Assembly: GCF_016902345.1 (NCBI RefSeq) | Contig: NZ_JACJLR010000003.1 | Location: 1-64,000, forward strand | DNA: 64,000 nucleotides | DNA from: Mediterraneibacter glycyrrhizinilyticus | Lineage (GTDB): Bacteria; Bacillota; Clostridia; Lachnospirales; Lachnospiraceae | Direction: 5' to 3' | Part shown: positions 44,362 to 52,661 of the stretch, one piece after another | How the letters are laid out: each line of letters begins with the position of its first letter | Numbering within the stretch: position 1 is the first letter of the stretch | The notes under the pieces: model-generated | What the model was told of the DNA's origin: nothing | Database searches by the model: none | The model's input: the letters and a program-made list of their open reading frames with translations, nothing else | Made by a program: the position numbers and the translations under genes

Positions 44362-45549
44362 CTATTCCTCCATGATCACGTCATATAAGATCTCTGAGAG
44401 CACCTCCATGGCGTTCATCATCTCCTCCACTGTGTTGGTCTGGGCCCCTGCTTCTATCAGGAGGGATTTCGGGAGAAGATGGAGGTTGTAGCGGTATGCC
44501 CTCAGATAGATATGCCGTACAAATCCCGGATACATCCTCTCTGAGGCGAGCTGCATCTGCAGGGAGAAAGCAAGGTTATCCTGAATATAAGGATTGTACA
44601 GATACTCAATGTCCCCGTTGGTCCTGGAACGGCTCAGCCCGTTAAAGTACATGATCTTCGCCATCGGCTTTCCGTCTACTTCCGTGACAAGGCGGGTCCC
44701 CTCCGCCACCCCGTCCCGGTGCAGGTCGATGGCAACCTCGATGGACGGGTTTGCCTCGATGATCGGACGCACAGACGCCTCGGCATTTTCATAGGCATTG
44801 CTCCGATCCAGTTTTCCGTCGATGATGTCATACACTCCTGTGTCGTGGATGGTCTCGACCCCTTTTTCGTTCAGCAGCTGAGTCAGATATTCTCCCACTC
44901 CCACAATACTGGTTGAGGGGTCCCCCGGGGTGGAATCCGCAAACTCCTCCTGAGAATGGGTATGGAAGATCAGGATCTTCGGTCCCTCCTCTGAATTGTC
45001 GATCTTCATGCTCCTTCCCAGAAGGTCATCCGCGTTGAGCTGATCGGGACCGATCATGGTGGAGCTGTCCACCGTGTAAAAATTGCTCAGAAGATAATCA
45101 AAATCTCTGAGCTTTTCAATGGACATATCCACGGTCGGAGTCACTTCCGTGGCTGCAGCCTCCGACTCATCCGGTTCGCCGATGAGCTGCCCGTTCTCAT
45201 CTACCGAATTCTCGTCATTTGCCTGTGCCTCCAGGATCCTGGATATGGTCTCTTCATCCTCGATCTCTGACTCGTAGGGCATATGATCCTCCACATAGCT
45301 CACCAGAGGGAGCCAGGCAAGGGCTTTTTCCCTGATCCATTCTCCCACATCCACTCCGGGTTTTCTCTCCAGATAGGCAAGCCCCGGCATGTACATTTGT
45401 TCCGCGCTTTTCAATATTTTTTTCTGGATCTCATAGATAGATTCGTCGGCAAATGTCCTGACTCCCGCAGCGAGGAACAAAACCGCTAAGATGACGGCTG
45501 CCCCGGCAGTCCCCGCCTGCCTCATTTTTTCATCCCTGTATCTGCTCAT
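44362..45549 (-). CDS. spoIIP: Stage II sporulation protein P
   Basis: A 395-residue membrane-anchored peptidoglycan hydrolase (amidase/endopeptidase) that with SpoIID drives engulfment. An N-terminal helix (GAAVILAVLFLAAGV) anchors it; the catalytic domain has ILIFHTHSQEEF near 200 and EVAIDLHRDGV near 270, with zinc ligands His and Glu. The ATG at 45549 is taken, but one at 45528 also has a ribosome site. It follows gpr by 73 bases, as in Bacillus. Confidence 0.93.
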   Translation of the reverse strand: MSRYRDEKMRQAGTAGAAVILAVLFLAAGVRTFADESIYEIQKKILKSAEQMYMPGLAYLERKPGVDVGEWIREKALAWLPLVSYVEDHMPYESEIEDEETISRILEAQANDENSVDENGQLIGEPDESEAAATEVTPTVDMSIEKLRDFDYLLSNFYTVDSSTMIGPDQLNADDLLGRSMKIDNSEEGPKILIFHTHSQEEFADSTPGDPSTSIVGVGEYLTQLLNEKGVETIHDTGVYDIIDGKLDRSNAYENAEASVRPIIEANPSIEVAIDLHRDGVAEGTRLVTEVDGKPMAKIMYFNGLSRSRTNGDIEYLYNPYIQDNLAFSLQMQLASERMYPGFVRHIYLRAYRYNLHLLPKSLLIEAGAQTNTVEEMMNAMEVLSEILYDVIMEE

Positions 45550-45622
45550 ATCCCGGAAGCATCCCCTTCTGAAGTTCTTAAGTAGAGTGTATGCCAGACA
45601 CAGTTCAGATATGCCTCTTCTC

Positions 45623-46612
45623 TCAAGCGCCCTGTTCCTGCACCCGGTTTACAAAAAGCATGTTCAGCGCCTCAGATATGGTATGGCTGATCTGGTGGAT
45701 CAGTTCGTCCACATCTTTCGGTGTCACGAACATCCCGTTTAAATGAGGTGCGATCAGCTCTTTTACGAATTCATATTTTTCTCCCGCACTGTAGGACCTG
45801 AGCACTTCTCCCACGTTTCTCAGAGACTCTGCATTTTCCAGTGCCCGGATAAAATTCTCCATGGTATCGTTCACAATGGTGGCAGCATCCACCACGGTGG
45901 GGACTCCGATCCCGATGACCGGAACTCCCAGGGACTCCTCTGTCATCGCCGTCCTGTGGTTCCCCACGCCGGATCCCGGGTGGATCCCTGTGCTTGCGAT
46001 CTGCACGGTCCGGTTCAGTCTCCTGCTGTTCCTTGCCGCCAGGGCGTCCACCGCAATGACCAGATCCGGATGTGTCTCCTGCACGATCCCCTTTACGATC
46101 TCTGCGGTCTCCATCCCGGTCTGCCCCATGACTCCCGGCACCACAGCGCTCACCATGTTCGCATGCTCCATTCCCATGGCATATTTTCCATACTCCCGGA
46201 CAATGTGTCTCGTCACATTGAGATGATCCGCCACGTACGGTCCGAGAGCATCGGGAGTGACCTCCCTGTTCCCGAGACCGACCACGAGTACGGAAAAATC
46301 ATCTCCCATCCGGCAGCCGCTGTTCTCGATCAGTTCCCGGATGCATCGGCACAGTTCTGCCGCGATCTCCTGATGGCACTCCTCATCCGGCAGCGCAAGG
46401 TTTGGACTCTCCAGCGTCAGATAAGTCCCCACCGGTTTTCCCATGGCCTTCGCCCCGTTCTCCGTCTCGATCTCCACTCTGGTGATACGCAGCTCCCGCT
46501 CCTCATCATAGTCCTCCTCCAAAATAACGCCCGGAATCTCCACATTGTCCGATTCAAACCGCTCCTTCTCCTCCAGCGCAAGATCCGTCCGCACACTGTA
46601 ATTCCTCACCAT
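45623..46612 (-). CDS. gpr: Germination protease GPR
   Basis: A 329-residue protease that degrades small acid-soluble spore proteins at germination. It is made as a zymogen; the N-terminal NYSVRTDLALEEKER segment holds the self-cleavage region. The core motifs are VVGLGNREVTPDALGP near 105 and IAVDALAARNSRRLNRTVQI near 190, with GVGNHRTAM after. The ATG at 46612 lies in the last of three 35-bp tandem repeats, each with GGGAGG and ATGGTGAGG, so its translation may depend on the upstream mini-frames. Confidence 0.95.
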   Translation of the reverse strand: MVRNYSVRTDLALEEKERFESDNVEIPGVILEEDYDEERELRITRVEIETENGAKAMGKPVGTYLTLESPNLALPDEECHQEIAAELCRCIRELIENSGCRMGDDFSVLVVGLGNREVTPDALGPYVADHLNVTRHIVREYGKYAMGMEHANMVSAVVPGVMGQTGMETAEIVKGIVQETHPDLVIAVDALAARNSRRLNRTVQIASTGIHPGSGVGNHRTAMTEESLGVPVIGIGVPTVVDAATIVNDTMENFIRALENAESLRNVGEVLRSYSAGEKYEFVKELIAPHLNGMFVTPKDVDELIHQISHTISEALNMLFVNRVQEQGA

Positions 46613-46647
46613 AACTCACCCTCCCGCACATCACATTTCCTCACCAT
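46606..46647 (-). CDS. 13-codon upstream reading frame 2 before gpr
   Basis: It reads MVRKCDVREGELW then TGA. GGGAGGG lies six bases before its ATG. Its stop TGA (46608-46606) begins one base after the gpr ATG (46612-46610), an ATGGTGA arrangement suited to coupled re-initiation. It comes from duplication of the gpr start (compare MVRNYSVRT). Real translation has not been shown. Confidence 0.4.
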   Translation of the reverse strand: MVRKCDVREGELW

Positions 46648-46682
46648 GACTTTCCCTCCCGTACTTCATATCTCCTCACCAT
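46641..46682 (-). CDS. 13-codon upstream reading frame 1 before gpr
   Basis: It reads MVRRYEVREGKSW then TGA, with GGGAGGG six bases upstream of its ATG. Its stop overlaps the start of upstream frame 2 in the same ATGGTGA layout. It is the distal copy of the tandem repeat. Function unproven. Confidence 0.4.
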   Translation of the reverse strand: MVRRYEVREGKSW

Positions 46683-46770
46683 GACTTTCCCTCCCTGATA
46701 CATATCTGCACATTTCTTATCTTCCCGCCCGTCTGCGCTGTCGCATTGTTTTTCAAGTCTGCGCATTGTA

Positions 46771-46910
46771 CGGCTGGAGGGATCTGCGCTGTCACGAAGG
46801 TCCGTAGCAAAACGCCGGCACTTAGGCTGTGTCCTTTACAGCCTTAGTACCGCTGCGTTTTGTTCCGAGCGAAAGCGTGACCGCCGGGACAATGCAGATC
46901 CTTTCAGCCG
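46771..46910. repeat. 140-bp long imperfect palindrome between gpr and rpsT
   Basis: Outer arms 46771-46793 and 46888-46910 pair over 23 positions with one mismatch and three positions that would be G-U on the plus-strand RNA. Inside, CAAAACGC/GCGTTTTG (about 46807-46814 and 46854-46861) and AGGCTGT/ACAGCCT around 46823-46844 form further stems. Just to the left the 11-mer TCTGCGCTGTC (46732-46742) is repeated at 46783-46793. It lies in a 482-base divergent gap otherwise without a gene. It may be a REP- or MITE-like repeat or a structured RNA. Confidence 0.6.
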
Positions 46911-46971
46911 GGACCTGGCGTGATATAAAAAACGTTGATTCTATTTTTCTCACTATTTCTTAAAATATGTA

Positions 46972-47000
46972 TTGACAATAAATTCCGGTTGGAATAAAAT
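46972..47000 (+). promoter_or_regulatory. Promoter of rpsT
   Basis: TTGACA (46972-46977), a 17-base spacer and TAAAAT (46995-47000) form a strong sigma-A promoter. Transcription would start near 47007, giving a leader of about 88 bases to the TTG start of rpsT. Confidence 0.85.
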
Positions 47001-47094
47001 AAATGAGTATGTTTGAGCGGAGCGTCCGTGTCCGAATCCGCCGGAATACATGATTCAAATTTGAAAATTCATGTTAAAGTTGGAGGTGTACAGA

Positions 47095-47358
47095 TTGGCT
47101 AACATTAAGTCTGCTAAGAAAAGAATTTTAGTAAACGAGACAAAAGCTGCAAGAAACAAAGCGATCAAGTCCAGAGTGAAAACAGCAGTGAAAAAAGTTG
47201 ATGCTGCCGTTGCTCAGAAAGATGCGGAGGCTGCTAAGGCTGCTCTTCACACAGCGATCGTTGAGATTTCCAAAGCAGGAAGCAAAGGTGTTTATCACAA
47301 GAACACAGTTTCCAGAAAAATCTCACGTTTATCAAAAGCTGTTAATTCAATCGCTTAA
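47095..47358 (+). CDS. rpsT: Ribosomal protein S20
   Basis: An 87-residue basic helical 16S rRNA-binding protein starting LANIKSAKKR (M after initiation) and ending VSRKISRLSKAVNSIA. A TTG start at 47095 is chosen: GGAGGT lies seven to eight bases before it, and S20 proteins begin with MANIKSA. A longer ATG frame from 47071 adds eight residues not found in the family. It is divergent from gpr-spoIIP, as in Bacillus. Confidence 0.97.
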   Translation: MANIKSAKKRILVNETKAARNKAIKSRVKTAVKKVDAAVAQKDAEAAKAALHTAIVEISKAGSKGVYHKNTVSRKISRLSKAVNSIA

Positions 47359-47374
47359 TTTTATGATAGAAGAT

Positions 47375-47411
47375 AAAAAGACATCCGTTACCGTCAGACG
47401 GATGTCTTTTT
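47375..47411. terminator. Bidirectional terminator of rpsT and the MATE gene
   Basis: Perfect 14-bp arms AAAAAGACATCCGT (47375-47388) and ACGGATGTCTTTTT (47398-47411) with T-runs on both strands. It ends rpsT on the plus strand and, overlapping its last codons, the MATE gene on the minus strand. Confidence 0.93.
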
Positions 47412-48785
47412 TTGTCCTTCTTTCTCTCCCAGCTTCGGCCAGACAGTGAGGAGCATGGTCACAAAGCACGCCGTTCCTCCGATCACGTTGGATACCGGCT
47501 CGGCGAGGAACACGCCGTCTGTGCCGAGTCCGCCGATCATCGGAAGAAATATGGTCAGCGGCACCACGATGATCACTTTCCGGAAAAGTGAAAAAAATAC
47601 CGCCTGTTTCGGACGGTTCAGCGCCACATAGGTGGACTGTCCCGCAAACTGCAGCGCCATCATAAAGATCCCGCAGAAATAGATCCGCATCGCCGGGATC
47701 CCGTTCTGGATCAGTTCGCTCTCCCGGGTGAAAAGATGCATGAAAAACCATGGCTCGAAAAAGATGACTGCCCAGACCACAAGAGAAAAGAGGATCCCGC
47801 ATATGCTCATAAACCTGACTGCATCCTTTACCCTCTTATAGCATCCCGCCCCGTAATTGTAGCTGATCACAGGCTGTGCTCCAGAGGTCAGTCCGGTCAG
47901 AGGCATGTTGATGATCTCCCGCACCGAGTTGATCACCGTCATAATCCCCACGTAAAGATCACCGCCATGTCTGGAAAGAACGGCATTGCATACAATCTGG
48001 ACGAGTCCGTTTGTAACAGACATGACAAAGCCTGATGTCCCCAGGAGTGTGATCTCTTTTACAATGCTCTTCTGGGGCCGCATCGATCTTTTCTTCAGTC
48101 TCAGGATCGCCTTTTTTCCGGTAAGAAACCGGAATACCCAGAGTGCTGAGGCCCCCTGGGATATGACGGTGGCAACGGCTGCACCTCTCACTCCCATCCC
48201 CAGCCCGAAGATCAGGACCGGGTCCAGTATGATATTGAGAACTGCTCCGAGAAGCACGGTCAGCATCCCCATCTTCCCGAATCCCTGAGCATTGATAAAA
48301 TTATTCATGCCCAGACTCGTCATCACAAACAGTGTGCCCCACAGATAGATCGTGATATACTGATCCGCATACTGGTATGTGACGTCGCTGGCACCGAAAA
48401 GATAGAGGAGCGGTTCACGAAATACCAGACAGAGCCCCATCAGGATCGTCCCTGTCCCCAGCAGCATAGTAAAGGAGTTGCCCATCACATCCTCCGCACG
48501 TTTTTCCTCATGTCCTCCCCGTGCAATAGAACACAGAGGAGCTCCGCCCATGCCGAAAAGATTGGCAAATGCTGTGATGATCGTGATCACCGGCAGTGCA
48601 AGTCCTACTCCTGTCAATGCATCCGCAGATACGTGCGGGATATGCCCGATGTAGATCCTGTCCACAACACTATACAGCACATTGATCAGCTGGGCCAGAG
48701 TCATAGGCACTGCAAGGTTCAGGATATTGCGCGCAATACTGCCCTGACTGAAATCATTTCGCGTGTTTTCTGATGCGGAACTCAC
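47394..48785 (-). CDS. MATE-family multidrug/Na+ antiporter
   Basis: A 463-residue membrane transporter with about 12 helices, of the MATE superfamily (MatE domain repeated twice: about 20-180 and 240-400). Early motifs include NLAVPMTLAQLINVLYSVVDRIYIGH and GVGLALPVITIITAFANLFG, with the PVISYNYGAG segment in the second half. Substrates are unknown. A GTG start at 48785 is preferred, with GGGGGGA five bases upstream; the frame continues to 48830 into the ilvC terminator. Confidence 0.9.
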   Translation of the reverse strand: MSSASENTRNDFSQGSIARNILNLAVPMTLAQLINVLYSVVDRIYIGHIPHVSADALTGVGLALPVITIITAFANLFGMGGAPLCSIARGGHEEKRAEDVMGNSFTMLLGTGTILMGLCLVFREPLLYLFGASDVTYQYADQYITIYLWGTLFVMTSLGMNNFINAQGFGKMGMLTVLLGAVLNIILDPVLIFGLGMGVRGAAVATVISQGASALWVFRFLTGKKAILRLKKRSMRPQKSIVKEITLLGTSGFVMSVTNGLVQIVCNAVLSRHGGDLYVGIMTVINSVREIINMPLTGLTSGAQPVISYNYGAGCYKRVKDAVRFMSICGILFSLVVWAVIFFEPWFFMHLFTRESELIQNGIPAMRIYFCGIFMMALQFAGQSTYVALNRPKQAVFFSLFRKVIIVVPLTIFLPMIGGLGTDGVFLAEPVSNVIGGTACFVTMLLTVWPKLGEKEGQKKTSV

Positions 48786-48805
48786 ACAGCTCCCCCCTTC
48801 CTTTA

Positions 48806-48845
48806 AAAGGGGCCTGACCCCTTTACACATGGGTCAGGCCCCTTT
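48806..48845 (-). terminator. Terminator of ilvC
   Basis: Perfect 15-bp arms AAAGGGGCCTGACCC (48806-48820) and GGGTCAGGCCCCTTT (48831-48845) with a 10-base loop, 34 bases after the ilvC stop. On the minus strand a short run of Ts follows. The GGGGCCTGACCC-type stem looks like a common intergenic palindrome in Clostridia. Confidence 0.8.
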
Positions 48846-48879
48846 GATCATCAGATCCGTAATTTTCTGAAAATATGTA

Positions 48880-49911
<1,032 letters not shown>

Positions 49912-50002
49912 CTAAAAATAAATTAAAATCCTCCGGTACATACCCGGAAACCCTTATGTATAGTGAAAGGTGGAAACCTCTTACTAACCAAAATCCCTGT
50001 TC

Positions 50003-50500
50003 TCACAGATAAGCGACGTCCTTGCTTCCCCTGGAAAGTCCTGTGATCCCGGTCCTTGCCAGTTCCAGTATCTCATAGTCTTTCAGAAGATTTAAAAACG
50101 CCTCCAGCTTGCTCTGCGTTCCGGTAAGCTCGATCATCAGGGAGTCTTCTTCCACGTCAACGATCTTCGCACGGAAGATATCCGCAACGGAAATGATCTC
50201 GCCTCTCTGCGCCGCATTTGCGCGGAGCTTCACCATGATCAGCTCCCGGCATACAGACTCACTGTCTTTGAGCACTTTGATATTTACAACATCTTCCAAT
50301 TTCCTGAGCTGCTTCTCGATCTGGGACAGGATCAGTTCATCTCCCGATGAGACGACCGTGATCCTTGTGAATCTCGGGTCAGCAGTCATCCCCGCCGTAA
50401 TACTGTCTATACTATATCCGCGGCGGCTGAACAGCCCTGCGATCCGGCTTAAGACACCCGGATTATTGTCTACCAGCAGCGAAAAAACCTGACTTCTCAT
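50003..50500 (-). CDS. ilvN: Acetolactate synthase small (regulatory) subunit
   Basis: A 165-residue ACT-domain regulatory subunit giving valine feedback to acetolactate synthase. The N-terminal ACT domain (VFSLLVDNNPGVLSRIAGLFSRRGYSIDS) and the C-terminal domain (DSLMIELTGTQSKLEAFL) are complete. The ATG at 50500 follows GTGGGG; the in-frame extension to 50680 is non-coding leader. It is next to ilvC, but the catalytic ilvB subunit is not in the window. Confidence 0.93.
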   Translation of the reverse strand: MRSQVFSLLVDNNPGVLSRIAGLFSRRGYSIDSITAGMTADPRFTRITVVSSGDELILSQIEKQLRKLEDVVNIKVLKDSESVCRELIMVKLRANAAQRGEIISVADIFRAKIVDVEEDSLMIELTGTQSKLEAFLNLLKDYEILELARTGITGLSRGSKDVAYL

Positions 50501-50596
50501 TGTTTTCCCCACTTTCTCAAAATACTTCCCCTCGAGCGGGGATATTGTGCATCTGCTCTCATACTGTCTGAAAACTATGCCGGCTTTCAGGCATGC

Positions 50597-50648
50597 AAAA
50601 ACAGAGTGCAATCTGTTTTCTATAATATTACCAACTGCACTCTGTTTT
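50597..50648 (-). terminator. Terminator between the ABC-F gene and ilvN, with alternative stem
   Basis: Arms AAAAACAGAGTGCA (50597-50610) and TGCACTCTGTTTT (50636-50648) pair over 13 bp, followed on the minus strand by TTTTT. The 3' arm can instead pair with the nearer TCTGTTTT (about 50612-50619), giving the short 8-bp hairpin AAAACAGA-GTGCAA-TCTGTTTT. The two folds are mutually exclusive. Confidence 0.65.
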
Positions 50649-50653
50649 GTCAA
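50625..50653 (-). promoter_or_regulatory. Candidate ilvN promoter inside the terminator
   Basis: On the minus strand a perfect TTGACA (50648-50653), 17 bases, then TAATAT (50625-50630). The start near 50618 would leave out the first terminator arm, so transcripts from here keep only the short hairpin. No T-box motif was found in the leader to 50500. Confidence 0.5.
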
Positions 50654-50722
50654 GACGTTCCTATGAATATTTCTGATCAATCATTATACTCCGGTCCCTT
50701 GCCTTATGACCGGACTGTCACA

Positions 50723-52579
50723 TCACTCCTGTTCCGCGATCTTCTCCGCCAGTTCATTTAAGTAGACCCATCGCTCTGTCTTTTCCTCCAGCAGGGCGTT
50801 CGTCTTCTCCTGCTCTTCCAGCAGTTCTTTCAGTTTCACGGAATTCGTCGCATTTGCCGCCATCTGACGTTCCAGGGACTCCAGTTTCTCCTCCAGGGAT
50901 GCGATCTCCCCGTCAATGGATTCGTACTCTTTCTGTTCTTTATAGGAAAACTTCAGTTTCTTCGGCTGCCCTTTCTTCCAGTCTTTCGTATCCTTTCTGC
51001 TCTCCCCGGAGCCGTTTCCTTCTTCCGGCCTTTCCAAGGCTTTTCCTGAAACCGCACCAGGTGAGTTCTTTCCCGGTACGCCCGCTGAGAATCCTGATGC
51101 ATCTTCTCCTCTTCGCTTTTTCGCCTCAATATAATCCGTATATCCACCCTCATACTGGCGGGCATGTCCGTTTCCGTCTAGTTCAAAGATCCGGTCCGCC
51201 ATGTTATCAAGGAAATACCGGTCATGGGACACCGCGATCACGATCCCGGAAAACGAGTTCAGATAATCCTCCAGGATCGTCATAGTCGGGATGTCCAGAT
51301 TATTGCCCGGTTCATCCAGCAGCAGCACATTGGCGTTCTCCGCCAGCACCCCCAGCAGATACAGCCTTCTTTTTTCTCCGCCGGAAAGTTTCCCGATGGG
51401 CGCGTACTGCATATCCGGTGTGAACAGGAAACGCTCCAGGAGCTGGGATGCACTGATCTTTCCGTCCTTTGTGGTGATATATTCTCCGATCTCCTTCACA
51501 TAGTCGATCACCCTCTGGGAGTCATCCATATCCTGCTCTTCCTGGGCAAAATATCCGATCCGTATGGTCTCGCCTTTCTCAACAGATCCGGAATCCGGTT
51601 CTGTGATCCCGCCGATCATCCGGATCAGGGTTGACTTCCCGCATCCATTGGGACCGATGATCCCGAGGCGCTGGTTCCTAAGTACAATATAACTGAAATC
51701 CTCCAGGATCTTTTTCTCTCCGTAGCTCTTGCTGACATGGTGCAGCTCGATGGTCTTCTTTCCCATCCGTGTCTCAACGGAGTCAAGTTCCACGGTCTGG
51801 TCCCTCACCGGAGCACTTCCGCTTTTCAGGGCTTCCAGGCGCTCAAGACGCGCCTTCTGTTTGGTGGTCCGGGCGCGGCATCCCCGCTTCGCCCACTCCA
51901 TCTCTATTCTCAGGATGCTCTGCCGTTTCCGTTCAGATGCCATCTCCATCTCTTCCCGCGCCGCTTTCAGTTCCAGGAATCCCGAATATGCCGCATCATA
52001 CCCGTACATTTTCCCATGACTGATCTCCAGAATGCGGTTGGTCACACGATCCAGAAAGTACCGGTCATGTGTCACCATAACAACAGTTCCTCTATACCCT
52101 CTTAGGTACTCCTCCAGCCAGGTGATCATCTCTCCGTCAAGGTGGTTTGTGGGCTCATCCAGAAGGAGCACATCAAACTCTCCTGCCAGCGTCTTTGCAA
52201 GGACGACGCGCCGTCTCTGTCCTCCGGAGAGGTTGCCGAGACGCTCAGAAAAGTCTGTGATCCCCAGTTCCAGCAGATTGCTCTCCACCTGCCAGCTCTC
52301 TGCCTCTCCTTCCTGAAGAGCGTAGGAACGGATGTCTGCCTTCTCCGGGAATGCCGGATTCTGCGGAACATATGCGATCTTCAGTCCGTTCTGCCGGATG
52401 ATCTGTCCGGAATCCGGAACTTCCTCCCCACAGATCATCTTGAGCAGTGTGGATTTGCCCGTTCCGTTAATGCCGACGATCCCGATCTTATCTCTCTCCT
52501 GAATTCCGAAAGACGCGTCGTCAAAGATCATCTTTTCCCCGTAAATCTTGCTGATGTGTTCTATATTGATGATGTTCAT
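50723..52579 (-). CDS. ABC-F family ATPase (YfmR/Uup-like)
   Basis: A 618-residue protein with two ABC ATPase domains and no membrane part, acting on ribosomes. Walker A motifs are GINGTGKST near 35 and GPNGCGKST near 340; signatures are LSGGQRRR and LSGGEKRR. The interdomain linker has EWAKRGCRARTTKQKARLER, typical of the Uup/YfmR subclass and not of antibiotic-resistance types. A charged coiled coil forms the C-terminus. GAGGAG precedes the ATG. Confidence 0.9.
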   Translation of the reverse strand: MNIINIEHISKIYGEKMIFDDASFGIQERDKIGIVGINGTGKSTLLKMICGEEVPDSGQIIRQNGLKIAYVPQNPAFPEKADIRSYALQEGEAESWQVESNLLELGITDFSERLGNLSGGQRRRVVLAKTLAGEFDVLLLDEPTNHLDGEMITWLEEYLRGYRGTVVMVTHDRYFLDRVTNRILEISHGKMYGYDAAYSGFLELKAAREEMEMASERKRQSILRIEMEWAKRGCRARTTKQKARLERLEALKSGSAPVRDQTVELDSVETRMGKKTIELHHVSKSYGEKKILEDFSYIVLRNQRLGIIGPNGCGKSTLIRMIGGITEPDSGSVEKGETIRIGYFAQEEQDMDDSQRVIDYVKEIGEYITTKDGKISASQLLERFLFTPDMQYAPIGKLSGGEKRRLYLLGVLAENANVLLLDEPGNNLDIPTMTILEDYLNSFSGIVIAVSHDRYFLDNMADRIFELDGNGHARQYEGGYTDYIEAKKRRGEDASGFSAGVPGKNSPGAVSGKALERPEEGNGSGESRKDTKDWKKGQPKKLKFSYKEQKEYESIDGEIASLEEKLESLERQMAANATNSVKLKELLEEQEKTNALLEEKTERWVYLNELAEKIAEQE

Positions 52580-52604
52580 TTACAAAACTCCTCTTTACTT
52601 TAGC

Positions 52605-52626
52605 GTAAGATCACCAATCATCTTAC
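52605..52626 (-). promoter_or_regulatory. Small hairpin in the ABC-F leader
   Basis: GTAAGAT (52605-52611) and ATCTTAC (52620-52626) form a perfect 7-bp stem with an 8-base loop, 26 bases before the ABC-F start. It may be a leader structure; there is no T-run. Confidence 0.4.
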
Positions 52627-52661
52627 CACATCATCGTATTTTTGACCATACACTTCCTTCC

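Larger units (their letters stand above)
46604..46708 (-). repeat. Three 35-bp tandem copies of the gpr start region
   Basis: Copies begin at 46604, 46639 and 46674 (exact 35-bp steps). Each on the minus strand carries GGGAGGG, a short spacer, ATGGTGAGG and an A/T-rich end; the two upstream copies match closely in the 21-base core and the gpr-proximal copy has diverged a little. Because 35 is not a multiple of three, the copies are in different frames. Confidence 0.85.

Noticed and set aside
39875-47024. Shared 11-mer TGAGCGGAGCG at 39875-39885 and 47014-47024
   Set aside because: Both lie next to structured regions, but a single 11-base match with no wider similarity is weak evidence of a repeat family.
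50501-50680. In-frame N-terminal extension of ilvN by 60 codons
   Set aside because: It runs through a terminator/promoter structure, has no similarity to IlvN, and the ATG at 50500 has a good ribosome site.
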